A stretch of 19,811 nucleotides of DNA from Hyphomicrobiaceae bacterium UBA2767 (GCA_002352635.1 DEIT01000186.1:1143-20953); one strand, 5' to 3'. Counted from the stretch's first letter, positions 1 through 7,954 are shown. Numbers and translations are program-made. The notes: generated by a model not told the origin, from the letters alone.

Positions 1-482
1 GTCGCCATGTCGGCGATGGTGTAGTCGTCCCCGGCCATATACTCGGTGTTTGCAAGACGCCGGTTGAGGACACCGTAAAGCCGCTTGGACTCGTTTACAT
101 AACGTTCTTCTGAATATTCACTGACGCCCTTGTTGTTTTTTACGAAGTGGTGGGCCTGCCCGATCATCGGGCCGATACCACCCATCTGCCACATCAGCCA
201 TTCCACCGTGCGCCACTTTTTCTCAAACTCCTGCGGCCAGAACTTACCGGTCTTCTCCGCCAAATACATCAGGATTGCACCTGACTCGAAAAGAGTGAAT
301 CCGTTGTCGTTGTCGACGATCGCCGGGATACGGTTGTTTGGTGCGATTTCCAGAAAACTCGCCTCGAATTGCTCGTCCTTACTGATGTTGATTGGGTGCG
401 CCTTGTAGTCCAGCGCACACTCTTCCAGCATGATCGAAACCTTGCGGCCATTCGGGGTCGACCATGTGTACAGATCAATCAT
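1..482 (-). CDS. yfcG: YfcG-like glutathione S-transferase (Nu class), C-terminus cut by window edge
   Basis: Reading leftwards from ATG at 482, an open frame of 160 codons runs off the left edge, so only the N-terminal two thirds is visible. It opens MIDLYTWSTPNGRKVSIMLE, matching the E. coli YfcG/YghU group, which are glutathione-dependent disulfide-bond oxidoreductases of the cytoplasm. Thr9 and Asn11 sit where YfcG uses them to bind glutathione. Pro53 of the NNRIPAIV stretch is the conserved cis-proline of the thioredoxin-like fold, and Glu66-Ser67 of FESGAI bind the gamma-glutamyl group. The helical domain starts near residue 88 and includes the family hallmark WQMGGIGPMIGQAHHF. A GGAGAGG ribosome site lies about 8 bases upstream of the ATG. 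Fold and subfamily are clear; the exact substrate is not known. Confidence 0.9.
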   Translation of the reverse strand, partial: MIDLYTWSTPNGRKVSIMLEECALDYKAHPINISKDEQFEASFLEIAPNNRIPAIVDNDNGFTLFESGAILMYLAEKTGKFWPQEFEKKWRTVEWLMWQMGGIGPMIGQAHHFVKNNKGVSEYSEERYVNESKRLYGVLNRRLANTEYMAGDDYTIADMA

Positions 483-548
483 TTTCGTAATCCTCTCCGG
501 GTATGAAATCGGCGCACACCATAGTGAGCGAACCCATCCGGCACAACG

Positions 549-567
549 TTGCTTCGCTGAAAAGCAA
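549..567. repeat. Short inverted repeat between the AEC gene and the yfcG-like gene
   Basis: TTGCTT (549-554) and AAGCAA (562-567) form a perfect 6-bp inverted repeat with a 7-base spacer, overlapping an 8-bp palindrome GCAATTGC at 564-571. It lies in the 120-bp gap upstream of the GST. No T-run follows on the minus strand, so it is not a convincing terminator. It could be an operator, a weak RNA hairpin or chance. Confidence 0.25.
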
Positions 568-602
568 TTGCATCCAAAATACGATAAAGCACCGGCCCGA
601 CG

Positions 603-1517
603 CTAGCTAAGCCGTACCAGCCATATCCAGGCGGTCACGGTGATTGGACTGAGAACGGTCGAAATCAGCACCATAGCGCCGGCGACGTCGGGAGCGCGTT
701 CATATTCCGTTGCAAAGATTGCCATCAAAATTCCCACCGGTGCCGCCGCCGCGACGATAAGGAGATCGACAAGACCCGGTTCAAACCCTGTCAGCAGCAG
801 TGCGCCCCATGTGAGTACCGGCGCCAACAGCAATTTGAGGCCAACGCCAAGCCATACCGGGCCATTGGACATCGAAAAGCGTGTTTCAGCCAGTTGAGCA
901 CCAAGCGTCAGGAGCGCAATGGCAATATAGGCGCCCGCAATGATCTTGATTGGGTGTGAGATCACCTGGGGCATCTCTATGTCCAGCCCCTTGATCACGA
1001 CACCCGCGGCAACGGCGATGATCATCGGCGATGTAAAGAGCGCACGTATGGATTGCGCGAGCCCGGCGCTCTTTTGCGCCAGCAACAACACGCCATAGGG
1101 CACAATCACAATGGAATGGAGAGAAACAATCAGTGTTTGGTGCAGCAGATAGTCGGCCGGGAACGCCAATTGGGCAACCGGCAATCCGAAGTTCCCGGAA
1201 TTTGCATAACCAAGTGCCAGGGCCACGAGCGGGCGCAGATCCGCCTGAACCCGAAGCAACACCGCGATGGCCCAGCCGATGGCGGTAAAACAGGCGAATT
1301 GCAGAACCGTAAACCACACAGCAGGCCAAGCATCGCTCAACGGCAACTCGGCACTTGTGAGGAAATGAAACAAGGCACATGGCAGGATCACGTTCAACAG
1401 GAGCCTGCTCAGGGTCCTGACATTCAGGGAAAGCCTGCGCTGAACCAGCCACCCCAGCGCCATCAGAACGACGATGGGCAGCGTCACAGTTGTAAGAATT
1501 TCGATGAACAGGCTCAC
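603..1517 (-). CDS. AEC (auxin efflux carrier) family permease
   Basis: This is a hydrophobic inner-membrane protein of 304 residues, the usual size for the AEC/PIN-like family of secondary transporters (BART superfamily), which export or import small organic acids and similar solutes. About ten membrane segments alternate with short charged loops. The stretch GYANSGNFGLPVA (about residues 103-115) is the typical conserved unwound-helix motif of the family, and the last two segments (IFATEYERAPDVAGAM, then a helix ending LSPITVTAWIWL) are also typical. The frame stays open upstream to an ATG at 1685, but that extension is basic, Cys-rich and not membrane-like, so I choose the GTG at 1517 directly before the first membrane helix. 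A GAGGA element lies somewhat far upstream, so the start is not certain. Substrate unknown. Confidence 0.85.
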   Translation of the reverse strand: MSLFIEILTTVTLPIVVLMALGWLVQRRLSLNVRTLSRLLLNVILPCALFHFLTSAELPLSDAWPAVWFTVLQFACFTAIGWAIAVLLRVQADLRPLVALALGYANSGNFGLPVAQLAFPADYLLHQTLIVSLHSIVIVPYGVLLLAQKSAGLAQSIRALFTSPMIIAVAAGVVIKGLDIEMPQVISHPIKIIAGAYIAIALLTLGAQLAETRFSMSNGPVWLGVGLKLLLAPVLTWGALLLTGFEPGLVDLLIVAAAAPVGILMAIFATEYERAPDVAGAMVLISTVLSPITVTAWIWLVRLS

Positions 1518-1758
1518 GATACGCCCGATTTCCTCGATTGTTCTGATGTTTCCGGCACAAGAACGATGCCGGAATGGACTGTCTTCGCCTAACCTTTGAC
1601 GCAAAGAGCTGCAAGCATTATCGCGCCTGGTGGAGGAAAACGGATATCCAGCGCTTATACATCGGCCCTTAAAATTCCACGCCAAAGCCTAAGTTTCGTC
1701 ACAGGACTCGGGTCTTAAGGCAGGAAGACGCGGCGACGTCTCCAACGGAGCATATTGT

Positions 1759-1968
1759 ATGCCGGACTATGCAGATTTATTGGCGTTTCTAGCGAAGAAT
1801 CCACCTCAGTTTGAAAGCGAGCGTCGGCTCCACGCCTCTCTACTCGAATTGATGGCGCAGTGCCTTAGAACCGAAACCACCGTTGAAGATCATTTGGCGG
1901 AAAATGGCGACGATACTCTCGAAGACCTTATCGAGAAAAGCCATACACGCTGGGTTCGCTACAACTAG
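1759..1968 (+). CDS. Hypothetical 69-residue acidic protein
   Basis: I do not recognise this ORF. It is the only plausible gene in 1518-2139. It begins with ATG preceded by a GGAG element at a good distance (about 9 bases), and encodes a mostly helical, acidic, soluble-looking polypeptide with no signal peptide, membrane segment or metal motif. Its composition (Leu, Glu and Asp rich, with amphipathic helices around residues 19-37 and 50-60) is more protein-like than that of the overlapping frames. Conservation cannot be judged from the sequence, so it may be spurious. The flanking stretches 1518-1758 and 1969-2139 show nothing recognisable. Confidence 0.35.
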   Translation: MPDYADLLAFLAKNPPQFESERRLHASLLELMAQCLRTETTVEDHLAENGDDTLEDLIEKSHTRWVRYN

Positions 1969-2125
1969 ACGCAATCGACGTCTAAGCCAGTCGACATCTC
2001 CAAATCTATACGCCTGCGACAGCGGGTCATCTGTCCACCGGTTTTGCGTGGGTGCTAGAGAACGCGCTCGCAAAAAGACGGACGGTGTCCGCGTATGCCA
2101 TATAGTGTCCGCAGCGAATCCCGCC

Positions 2126-2135
2126 GGAGAGAAGG
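2126..2135 (+). promoter_or_regulatory. Ribosome binding site fixing the start of the 2OG oxygenase
   Basis: A purine block GGAGAGAAGG lies just upstream of the ATG at 2140. The frame is open to an earlier ATG at 2095, but no comparable site precedes that one and the 15 extra residues are basic and unlike the rest, so 2140 is preferred. Confidence 0.6.
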
Positions 2136-2139
2136 TTCC

Positions 2140-2802
2140 ATGGTCAGCTCAACTGAAGACGTCGTCCAGTCCCTGCTTACGAGCTTTGATCAGGGACAGC
2201 GTAACGAGACACCCTATCGACACTGGTTCCTGGACGACTGCCTGCCAACGGACATTCTCGACGATGTTGTCGATCTCCCGTTCGCTGCACCCGATCTCGG
2301 CGGGGTATCCGGCAAGCGCGAACTTCACAACGCCACACGGACCTATTTCGATGTCGAGAACCGCGCCAAATATCCAAGCGTTGAGAAATTTTCCGAAGCG
2401 TTTCAGGACAAGAGGGTCATCGAAACGGTTGAGCAGCATTTTGGCACAGGTCTGAATGGGACCTATTTGCGTATCGAGTATGCTCAGGACATTGACGGGT
2501 TCTGGCTGGAGCCGCATTCCGACCTCGGCGTGAAGAACTTCACGATGCTTCTGTATCTGTCCAAGAATGAGGCCCATCAGGACCTTGGAACGGATATCTA
2601 CGATGGGAAGAAAAAACATTTCGGCCGCTCACCATTCGAGCCCGGCGGCGCGCTTGTCTTCGTTCCTGCGGACAATACGTTCCATGGCTTTGATGCCAGA
2701 AAGATCGATGGCGTGCGCAAATCGATCATCATCAATTACGTCACCGATGAGTGGCGCGCGCGCGAGCAGCTTGCCTTTCCGAACCAGCCAATTTCTGCGT
2801 AG
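2140..2802 (+). CDS. 2-oxoglutarate/Fe(II)-dependent oxygenase family protein
   Basis: The product has 220 residues and probably adopts the double-stranded beta-helix (cupin) fold of 2OG-Fe(II) oxygenases. The iron triad can be read directly: His126 and Asp128 in the EPHSDLG stretch, and His182 in the NTFHGF stretch. Arg193 (GVRKSI) is placed as the usual 2-oxoglutarate carboxylate ligand. The HxD motif is preceded by LRIEYAQDIDGFW and followed by FTMLLYLS, matching the strand pattern of the prolyl-hydroxylase-like group. Such enzymes couple 2-oxoglutarate decarboxylation to hydroxylation of a protein, amino acid, sugar or lipid. No neighbour reveals the substrate. There is no signal peptide, so it is probably cytoplasmic. 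The family call is firm; the specific function is unknown. Confidence 0.8.
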   Translation: MVSSTEDVVQSLLTSFDQGQRNETPYRHWFLDDCLPTDILDDVVDLPFAAPDLGGVSGKRELHNATRTYFDVENRAKYPSVEKFSEAFQDKRVIETVEQHFGTGLNGTYLRIEYAQDIDGFWLEPHSDLGVKNFTMLLYLSKNEAHQDLGTDIYDGKKKHFGRSPFEPGGALVFVPADNTFHGFDARKIDGVRKSIIINYVTDEWRAREQLAFPNQPISA

Positions 2803-2915
2803 GCTGGCAAAGGTTCCGTTGTCAGGTTTTAATCTCTATCTCTGCCGGAAATTCAATTGAGCCTTGGCGGGCTGATTGAGTGTGTTCCTGCGCAACCGCA
2901 TAGTCTGGTTACTGT

Positions 2916-3356
2916 ATGCCTTCGTTAGACATCAATGTGCGTAACGCAGCACCGGAAGACGCAGAGGCGATCGCCCGCCTGATGGGTTGCCTTGGGTATC
3001 ACACGACCGCTGAACAAATGCGCAATAGGCTCGACGCCATTGGCCGCGAACGCTCATACGCGACATTTGTAGTGATCGCGAATGACAAGCTTGTCGGCGT
3101 CGTCGGAGCATGTGTTTGTCCACTCTATGAGGAAGATACTCCTGTGGGGCGGGTCGTCGCTCTGTGCGTTGCCCCCGCCACACGCGGATCAGGGTTCGGA
3201 ACAGCTTTGGTTGAACGTGCTGAAAGATGGTTGCGCGAAAAAGGCGTCTCTGCGGTATTGGTCAATAGCGGAAACGAAAGAGATGACGCACACGCTTTCT
3301 ATACACGACTTGGATATGATGCGACGGGTGTCAGATTTAGAAAATCGTTCAAATAG
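2916..3356 (+). CDS. GNAT family N-acetyltransferase
   Basis: The 146-residue product has the length and layout of a single-domain GNAT enzyme, which transfers an acetyl group from acetyl-CoA to an amine. The N-terminal part (IDVRNAAPEDAEAIARL-like beginning, residues 6-24) is the usual first strand and helix. The central strand VVALCVAP is followed by the acetyl-CoA pyrophosphate loop Arg90-Gly-Ser-Gly-Phe-Gly95, the canonical R/Q-x-x-G-x-G/A motif A. The C-terminal motif B appears as DDAHAFYTRLGYDATG with the conserved Tyr129. The upstream ribosome site is weak, so the ATG at 2916 is chosen because the first strand begins only a few residues in. Acceptor substrate unknown. It lies 113 bases behind the 2OG oxygenase and 25 bases before the Sel1 protein on the same strand. 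Confidence 0.85.
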   Translation: MPSLDINVRNAAPEDAEAIARLMGCLGYHTTAEQMRNRLDAIGRERSYATFVVIANDKLVGVVGACVCPLYEEDTPVGRVVALCVAPATRGSGFGTALVERAERWLREKGVSAVLVNSGNERDDAHAFYTRLGYDATGVRFRKSFK

Positions 3357-3381
3357 GCATATCCAAGCTTGAGTTGAGTAC

Positions 3382-4017
3382 ATGCTTAAACCGCCCTCCG
3401 TTTCGTGCATGTTTCTATTAGCAGCAGTCTGCGCCTCATCTCCCGGATTTGCAGATACCAAAACCGGCATCGCTGCCTACAAGGTTGGAGATTACACAAC
3501 CGCCTTAAGGGAATTCCGTGCTGCCGGGGAAAACGGTGACATCCAGGCGCAGAACAATCTCGGAGCCATGTATGACAAGGGGCTTGGCGTTGCTCCCGAC
3601 TTTGCGGAAGCGGCCAAATGGTTCCGAAAGGCTGCCGAGAATGGCAGTGCGAAGGCGCAAAGCAACCTCGGCATCATGTACGCCAATGGACGCGGCGTAG
3701 GGCTGAATCATGTGGAAGCCGTCAAATGGTTCCGCCTCGCCGCCGATCAGGGCGTGTTGCTCGCCCAATTCAATATGGGACTGTCATACGAGCGCGGGCA
3801 TGGCGTTGAAAGAGACTATGGCAAGGCCGCCAAGTGGTATCGCATTGCGGCTGAAAAAGGCCACGCCAAAGCGCAGAACAATCTCGCACTTGCGTATGAG
3901 AACGGCCGAGGTGTCGAACGCGACCGGGATCAGGCAATTTCGTGGTACCGGAAGGCTGCCGATCAGGGGCTCACGGTTGCCCGGTCAAATCTGTCGCGTG
4001 TGCTTTCGGGGAACTGA
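3382..4017 (+). CDS. Exported Sel1-like repeat (SLR) protein
   Basis: The 211-residue product has a signal peptide: a short basic start, a hydrophobic core over residues 9-18, and a likely cut after Ala24 (PGFA|D), so it should be periplasmic. The mature part is almost entirely Sel1-like helical repeats of about 36 residues, recognisable by the recurring AQ(N/S)NLG-x-MY-x-x-G-x-GV...A-x-KW(F/Y)R-x-AA pattern. Repeat starts fall near residues 55, 91, 127 and 163, preceded by a half repeat around residues 28-50. SLR proteins are scaffolds for protein-protein contacts and have no catalytic site. In alphaproteobacteria they often act in envelope or signalling complexes, but no partner can be assigned here. 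It converges with the cyclopropane synthase gene across a 30-bp gap lacking a visible terminator. Confidence 0.88.
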   Translation: MLKPPSVSCMFLLAAVCASSPGFADTKTGIAAYKVGDYTTALREFRAAGENGDIQAQNNLGAMYDKGLGVAPDFAEAAKWFRKAAENGSAKAQSNLGIMYANGRGVGLNHVEAVKWFRLAADQGVLLAQFNMGLSYERGHGVERDYGKAAKWYRIAAEKGHAKAQNNLALAYENGRGVERDRDQAISWYRKAADQGLTVARSNLSRVLSGN

Positions 4018-4047
4018 TCATGTGCCAGGGGCGGTGAAGCGTTGTGC

Positions 4048-5283
4048 CTAATTGGGCTTGTCTCCGAGTTTCCGCTCGGCCTCAGCAATGAAATTCCGGT
4101 CGATGGAAACCGCGTCCCGCTCGCGTGAGAGCAACAGCTGGAACACCATGTTCGAGCCATGCAGGAACCCGAGCTCGGCTGCTCCCAGATAAAACTCCCA
4201 CATGCGGCAGAAGCGTTCGTCGTAAAGCTCCTTGGCTTTCTCCCGATTGGCGGTGAAACGCGTGCGCCAATCGCGCAACGTGTAGTAGTAATGCAGCCGC
4301 AATACTTCCATATCCGCGGCCCACAATCCCTGGCGTTCCGTGGCGGCGAAAGTCTCGGAAAGTGCCGGCACATATCCGCCTGGAAAGATGTATTTGCGGA
4401 AGAACGGCCCCGTCGTCCCCGGCTGAGTCATGCGTCCAATGGAATGGATGAAGGCGTAGCCATCGGGCTTTAAAAACTCGCGCACCTTGCCGAAATACTC
4501 ATCGAAGTGCCCGATGCCGACATGCTCCATCATGCCAACGGACACGACCCGGTCGTATTCGCCTGTCACCTCACGATAGTCCTTCTGGACAAATTCTATT
4601 CTGTCGGCAACGCCGGCCTGTTTGGCGCGTTTCTTTGCGATAGCGATTTGCTCAGGCGAGACGTTGAGCGCGGTTACCTGCGCACCCTCCTGTGCCAGAC
4701 GTATGGCAAAGGAACCCCAGCCGCTGCCGATTTCCACAACCGACATACCGGGCTTCAACTGCAACTTCGCGGTTGCGCGGTTCAACTTTGCGGCCTGGGC
4801 TTCCTCCAGCGTATCGTCTGGCGAACGGTAAAAGCCGCAACTGTAGTTCAGCCCATCATCGAGGAAGAGCTCGTACAACTCGGTCGAGAGGTCATAGTGG
4901 TGGCGCGCCTGGCTCTTGGCCCGTTCAACGCTGTTCTGTTGCTGGCGCCGGCGCATAGCCCGCCATCCACGCCGCAGCGCGCCTTGCACCTTGTGGCTCG
5001 CCAGCGGTCCGCGATTGATGGAGAAGAGATAGAGCAGGTCGTAACATCCGGAGCCTTCCTCAAAGGTAAGCCCACCGTCCATATAGGCCTCAGCTGCCTG
5101 GAGTTCCGGATTGAGGAACAGTTTCCAGCGCAGGGATTTGTCGTGCAGCTGCATGGTCACATCCGGACCATCCTCGCCGCTGCCAAACCGGTGCGAAGTC
5201 CCGTCAACGTCAATGACGGTCAGGCGTCCGTTGCGCACAAAAGTCTTGAGAAGATTGCTAAGTGGCCACATGGGCTCATGCAC
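4048..5283 (-). CDS. cfa: Cyclopropane-fatty-acyl-phospholipid synthase
   Basis: The 411-residue product is a SAM-dependent methyltransferase that adds a methylene group across cis double bonds of membrane phospholipid acyl chains, a stationary-phase and acid-stress response. The N-terminal lipid-binding domain spans roughly residues 1-115. The SAM motif I is VVEIGSGWGSFAIRL (182-196). Catalytic positions known from E. coli Cfa are present: Tyr147 and Cys149 in LNYSCGFY, Gly250 and Glu253 in VGMMEHVG, and His280 in FIHSIG. The tail FHGS-type ending (LGFLHGSNMVFQLLLSRE) is also typical. Start: ATG at 5283 is given, but the in-frame ATG at 5271 is equally possible because a TAGGTG element serves either. 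It follows the E1-like gene by 71 bases on the same strand and could be co-transcribed, although no metabolic link is evident. Confidence 0.95.
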   Translation of the reverse strand: MHEPMWPLSNLLKTFVRNGRLTVIDVDGTSHRFGSGEDGPDVTMQLHDKSLRWKLFLNPELQAAEAYMDGGLTFEEGSGCYDLLYLFSINRGPLASHKVQGALRRGWRAMRRRQQQNSVERAKSQARHHYDLSTELYELFLDDGLNYSCGFYRSPDDTLEEAQAAKLNRATAKLQLKPGMSVVEIGSGWGSFAIRLAQEGAQVTALNVSPEQIAIAKKRAKQAGVADRIEFVQKDYREVTGEYDRVVSVGMMEHVGIGHFDEYFGKVREFLKPDGYAFIHSIGRMTQPGTTGPFFRKYIFPGGYVPALSETFAATERQGLWAADMEVLRLHYYYTLRDWRTRFTANREKAKELYDERFCRMWEFYLGAAELGFLHGSNMVFQLLLSRERDAVSIDRNFIAEAERKLGDKPN

Positions 5284-5354
5284 CTACAGACCAACTGCAG
5301 GTCAGTCAATTGGTACGATTAGTTGCGGACTCTGCGGGAGACCGCGCGGAGATG

Positions 5355-7769
5355 CTAACGGACCGATTTTGCCGCGGCCAGAATGGCATCGGCATTGAGC
5401 CCGTGATGCGCGTACAGCTCATCGATTGAACCCGATTGACCAAAGTGCTCGACGCCCAGGGCGCGCACCTTGTGGCCGCATACCGCACCGATCCAGGAGA
5501 GTGTCTCGGGATGCCCGTCAGCGAGCGTCACGATGCCAGCATCACGAGAAACTTGCCGGAGCAGTTGTTCGACATGACTTGAGACACCCCTCTCCCCCCG
5601 CTCGCGCGCGCGGTTCGAAGCATGCCAACCCGCGGACAGGCGATCAGCGGACGTGACTGCCAGAACGCCAAGACCCCGGTAACGCTCAGCAAGCAGGCCT
5701 GCTGCCTGGATAGCCTCCGGCGCGACCGGACCCGTGTAGGCCAGAACGAGTTTCGTGCCGGGCTCTGGAGCGCGCATCCAGTATCCCCCCTGAATTATCG
5801 CTGCTTCCAGATCAGGGGGCATGGTTCGGTCTGGCTGCTCCACGGGCCGTGTTGAAAGCCGCAGATAGACGGAGCCACCCTTCTCGTCCCGCAACCACCC
5901 GGCTTGCGCCTCGATCTCCGGATCTTCCGTCTTCTCCCCTTCCCGCTGAACATAGTCGAAGGCCCAACGCATGATCACGGTCAACTCATCCAGAAATGCC
6001 GGCTCGAAAGAGGCCAGTCCGTCCTGCGCCATGCCGATGAGTGGCGTACCGATGGATTGATGCGCGCCGCCTTCCGGTGCCAGGGTTATCCCGCTCGGGG
6101 TCGCAACGAGAATAAACCGCGCGTCCTGATAACAGGCATAATTCAGGGCATCGAGACCGCGCTGGATGAACGGGTCGTAAAGCGTTCCGATTGGAATGAG
6201 ACGCTCGCCGAACAGGGAATGAGACAGCCCGGCCGCCGCCAGCATGAGGAACAGATTATTCTCGGCAATGCCGAGTTCAATATGCTGGCCCTCCGGTCCC
6301 TTTTCCCAGCGCTGCGGACTCATCAGGCCCCGGTCCTTGAAAATATCACTCTCATCCTTGCGTGCGAACAGTCCTCGCCGATTCACCCACGGTCCCAGGT
6401 TTGTTGAGACGGTAACGTCGGGAGACGTGGTAACGATGCTGCGGGCGAGAGCAGTGTCATTGCGGGCAATATCCGCTAGAATCCGACCAAAGCCCTCCTG
6501 AGTGGACGCGGCACCCTTGGTCTCCGGGACCGCAATCTCGTCAACGCCAACACGCTCCGCCGTCAACCGGCGGGGACCCTTCGCATTGAACGGCACGGCG
6601 TCGAGAAACGACTGCAGTGTTTCCGCGTCGTGATCCAGTCCAGCGAACCGCTCCCATTCCTCACCGGCTGCGATGCCGTTGGCATCGCGGAAGGCATCCA
6701 TCTGGGCAGGGTTCATCAGACCGGCGTGATTGTCCTTGTGTCCCTGGAAGGGCAGCCCCAGGCCTTTGATCGTGTACGCGATAAAACACACCGGCCGGTC
6801 ATCGGGAGCGGCATCGAAAGCTTCGATCAGGCTTGAGATGTCATGACCACCGAGATTGGTCATGAGATCCGCCAGGTCCGCATCGGAATAGCGTGCAATC
6901 ACCGCCAGCGTGTCAGGCGCATCGGAGAGATCCGCCTCAAGCTGCCGCCGCCACGCTTCTCCACCCTGGAAAGCGAGAGCGGAATAGAGCGCGTTTGGGC
7001 ACGAGTTGATCCACTGACGCAGGCGTTCACCACCAGCTTCAGCAAACACGGCCTGCTGCGCGTGGCCATATTTTAGGGTCACGACGTGCCAGCCCATGGT
7101 TTCGAACAGCCCCGCCACCTTGGTGAATAGCTGGTCCGAGACGACTGAATCCAGGCTTTGACGATTGTAATCGATCACCCACCAGCAATTGTGAAGCCCA
7201 TGCTTCCAGCACTCCAGCAGGCACTCATAGATATTGCCTTCGTCCAACTCCGCATCGCCGACAACGGCCACCATGCGCCCCTCCGGCCAGTCCTGACCCA
7301 GACCTTTCGCGCGGACATAATCCTGCACGAGGCTGGCGAATGCGGTCATGGCCACACCAAGCCCGACGGAGCCAGTGGAAAAATCCACGTCGCCTGAGTC
7401 CTTGGTGCGTGAGGGGTATGACTGCGCACCACCGAATGCCCGAAAGTCCTTGAGCTTATCCAGCTCCTGGTTGCCGAGCAGATACTGGATCGCGTGGAAT
7501 ATGGGGCTCGCATGCGGCTTTACCGCCACCCTGTCCTGTGGGCGCAAGGCATGGAGATAGAGTGCAGTCAGGATGCTGGCGCAGGATGCGGATGACGCCT
7601 GATGGCCACCGACCTTCAGCCCGTCGGACCCATCGCGCAGATGGTTGGCATTGTGGATCATCCATGTCGACAGCCACAGGATCTTGCGACGGAGGTCACG
7701 CAGTACCGCGAGCGACTCCTGCGAATAAGCTGGAGTTTCTGTGCGGACGATGGCTTGCGGAGCACTCAT
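5355..7769 (-). CDS. Thiamine-diphosphate 2-oxo-acid dehydrogenase E1 / transketolase-like enzyme (AceE/MdeB-like)
   Basis: The 804-residue protein belongs to the single-chain, homodimeric E1 group related to AceE and often labelled transketolase. GGHQASSAS (54-62) aligns with GGHMASFQS of AceE. The ThDP/Mg motif is Gly171-Asp172...Glu177, with Asn202 in the IDYNRQSLD stretch as the distal metal ligand. Residues 341-349 carry the FQGHKDNH histidines, and Glu503 in ELGIAENN is the glutamate that activates the cofactor. The C-terminal domain starts near residue 660. Compared with AceE (887 residues in E. coli) the first helix of the catalytic core begins near residue 23 rather than near 80, so the N-terminal E2-docking region is essentially missing. 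Pseudomonas MdeB, which acts on 2-oxobutyrate next to an Lrp-type regulator, is the nearest precedent I know. GAGG lies 8 bases before the ATG. Substrate not provable here. Confidence 0.85.
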   Translation of the reverse strand: MSAPQAIVRTETPAYSQESLAVLRDLRRKILWLSTWMIHNANHLRDGSDGLKVGGHQASSASCASILTALYLHALRPQDRVAVKPHASPIFHAIQYLLGNQELDKLKDFRAFGGAQSYPSRTKDSGDVDFSTGSVGLGVAMTAFASLVQDYVRAKGLGQDWPEGRMVAVVGDAELDEGNIYECLLECWKHGLHNCWWVIDYNRQSLDSVVSDQLFTKVAGLFETMGWHVVTLKYGHAQQAVFAEAGGERLRQWINSCPNALYSALAFQGGEAWRRQLEADLSDAPDTLAVIARYSDADLADLMTNLGGHDISSLIEAFDAAPDDRPVCFIAYTIKGLGLPFQGHKDNHAGLMNPAQMDAFRDANGIAAGEEWERFAGLDHDAETLQSFLDAVPFNAKGPRRLTAERVGVDEIAVPETKGAASTQEGFGRILADIARNDTALARSIVTTSPDVTVSTNLGPWVNRRGLFARKDESDIFKDRGLMSPQRWEKGPEGQHIELGIAENNLFLMLAAAGLSHSLFGERLIPIGTLYDPFIQRGLDALNYACYQDARFILVATPSGITLAPEGGAHQSIGTPLIGMAQDGLASFEPAFLDELTVIMRWAFDYVQREGEKTEDPEIEAQAGWLRDEKGGSVYLRLSTRPVEQPDRTMPPDLEAAIIQGGYWMRAPEPGTKLVLAYTGPVAPEAIQAAGLLAERYRGLGVLAVTSADRLSAGWHASNRARERGERGVSSHVEQLLRQVSRDAGIVTLADGHPETLSWIGAVCGHKVRALGVEHFGQSGSIDELYAHHGLNADAILAAAKSVR

Positions 7770-7954
7770 GATCAGGCCTCAATTGTTCCAGCTGTGACCA
7801 TCTGTTGTGGTAATCGCAGCAGATTAGATGTGGATAGACATTCGCGCATATTACCGCTATTGCGCTGGCCAATTATTTCAAATATTGCTAATAACAATAA
7901 CTATTGTAGCATTATTTATCATTTTTTTTCCAGTTTTGAACGAAATTGACCAAT
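7770..7954. promoter_or_regulatory. AT-rich divergent promoter region between the E1-like gene and the Lrp regulator
   Basis: These 185 bases separate the divergent starts of the E1-like gene (minus) and the Lrp/AsnC gene (plus), so they must hold both promoters. The half nearest the regulator, about 7850-7930, is strikingly AT-rich compared with the rest of the window and ends in a T8 run at 7922-7929. Divergence from an Lrp-family gene usually means the regulator controls both directions. I cannot place -35/-10 boxes with confidence. Confidence 0.6.
7858..7906. promoter_or_regulatory. Candidate Lrp/AsnC operator: repeated ATTG-N7-CAAT elements
   Basis: Two copies of ATTG-N7-CAAT occur, at 7859-7873 and 7884-7898, with centres 25 bp apart. 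The second has perfect 5-bp arms, TATTG (7883-7887) and CAATA (7895-7899). Its right arm also pairs with a further TATTG at 7902-7906 across two bases. Repeated, AT-rich, helically phased inverted repeats are what an octameric Lrp-family protein typically binds. The assignment to this regulator is inference. Confidence 0.45.

Noticed and set aside
778..790. GGTTCAAACCC resembling a tRNA T-loop
   Set aside because: It is inside the AEC permease frame, and no acceptor stem or anticodon arm can be built around it.
1518..1685. N-terminal extension of the AEC permease up to ATG 1685
   Set aside because: The extra 56 residues are basic, Cys/Ser/Arg-rich and not membrane-like, while the family starts directly at the helix after GTG 1517.
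4507..5322. 271-codon plus-strand frame opposite the cyclopropane synthase gene
   Set aside because: It lies wholly antisense to a gene with intact catalytic motifs and shows no family features; long antisense frames are common in GC-rich coding DNA.
5317..5352. GC-rich imperfect stem between the E1-like gene and cfa as a terminator
   Set aside because: The stem is imperfect with a wobble pair and no T-run follows on the minus strand.
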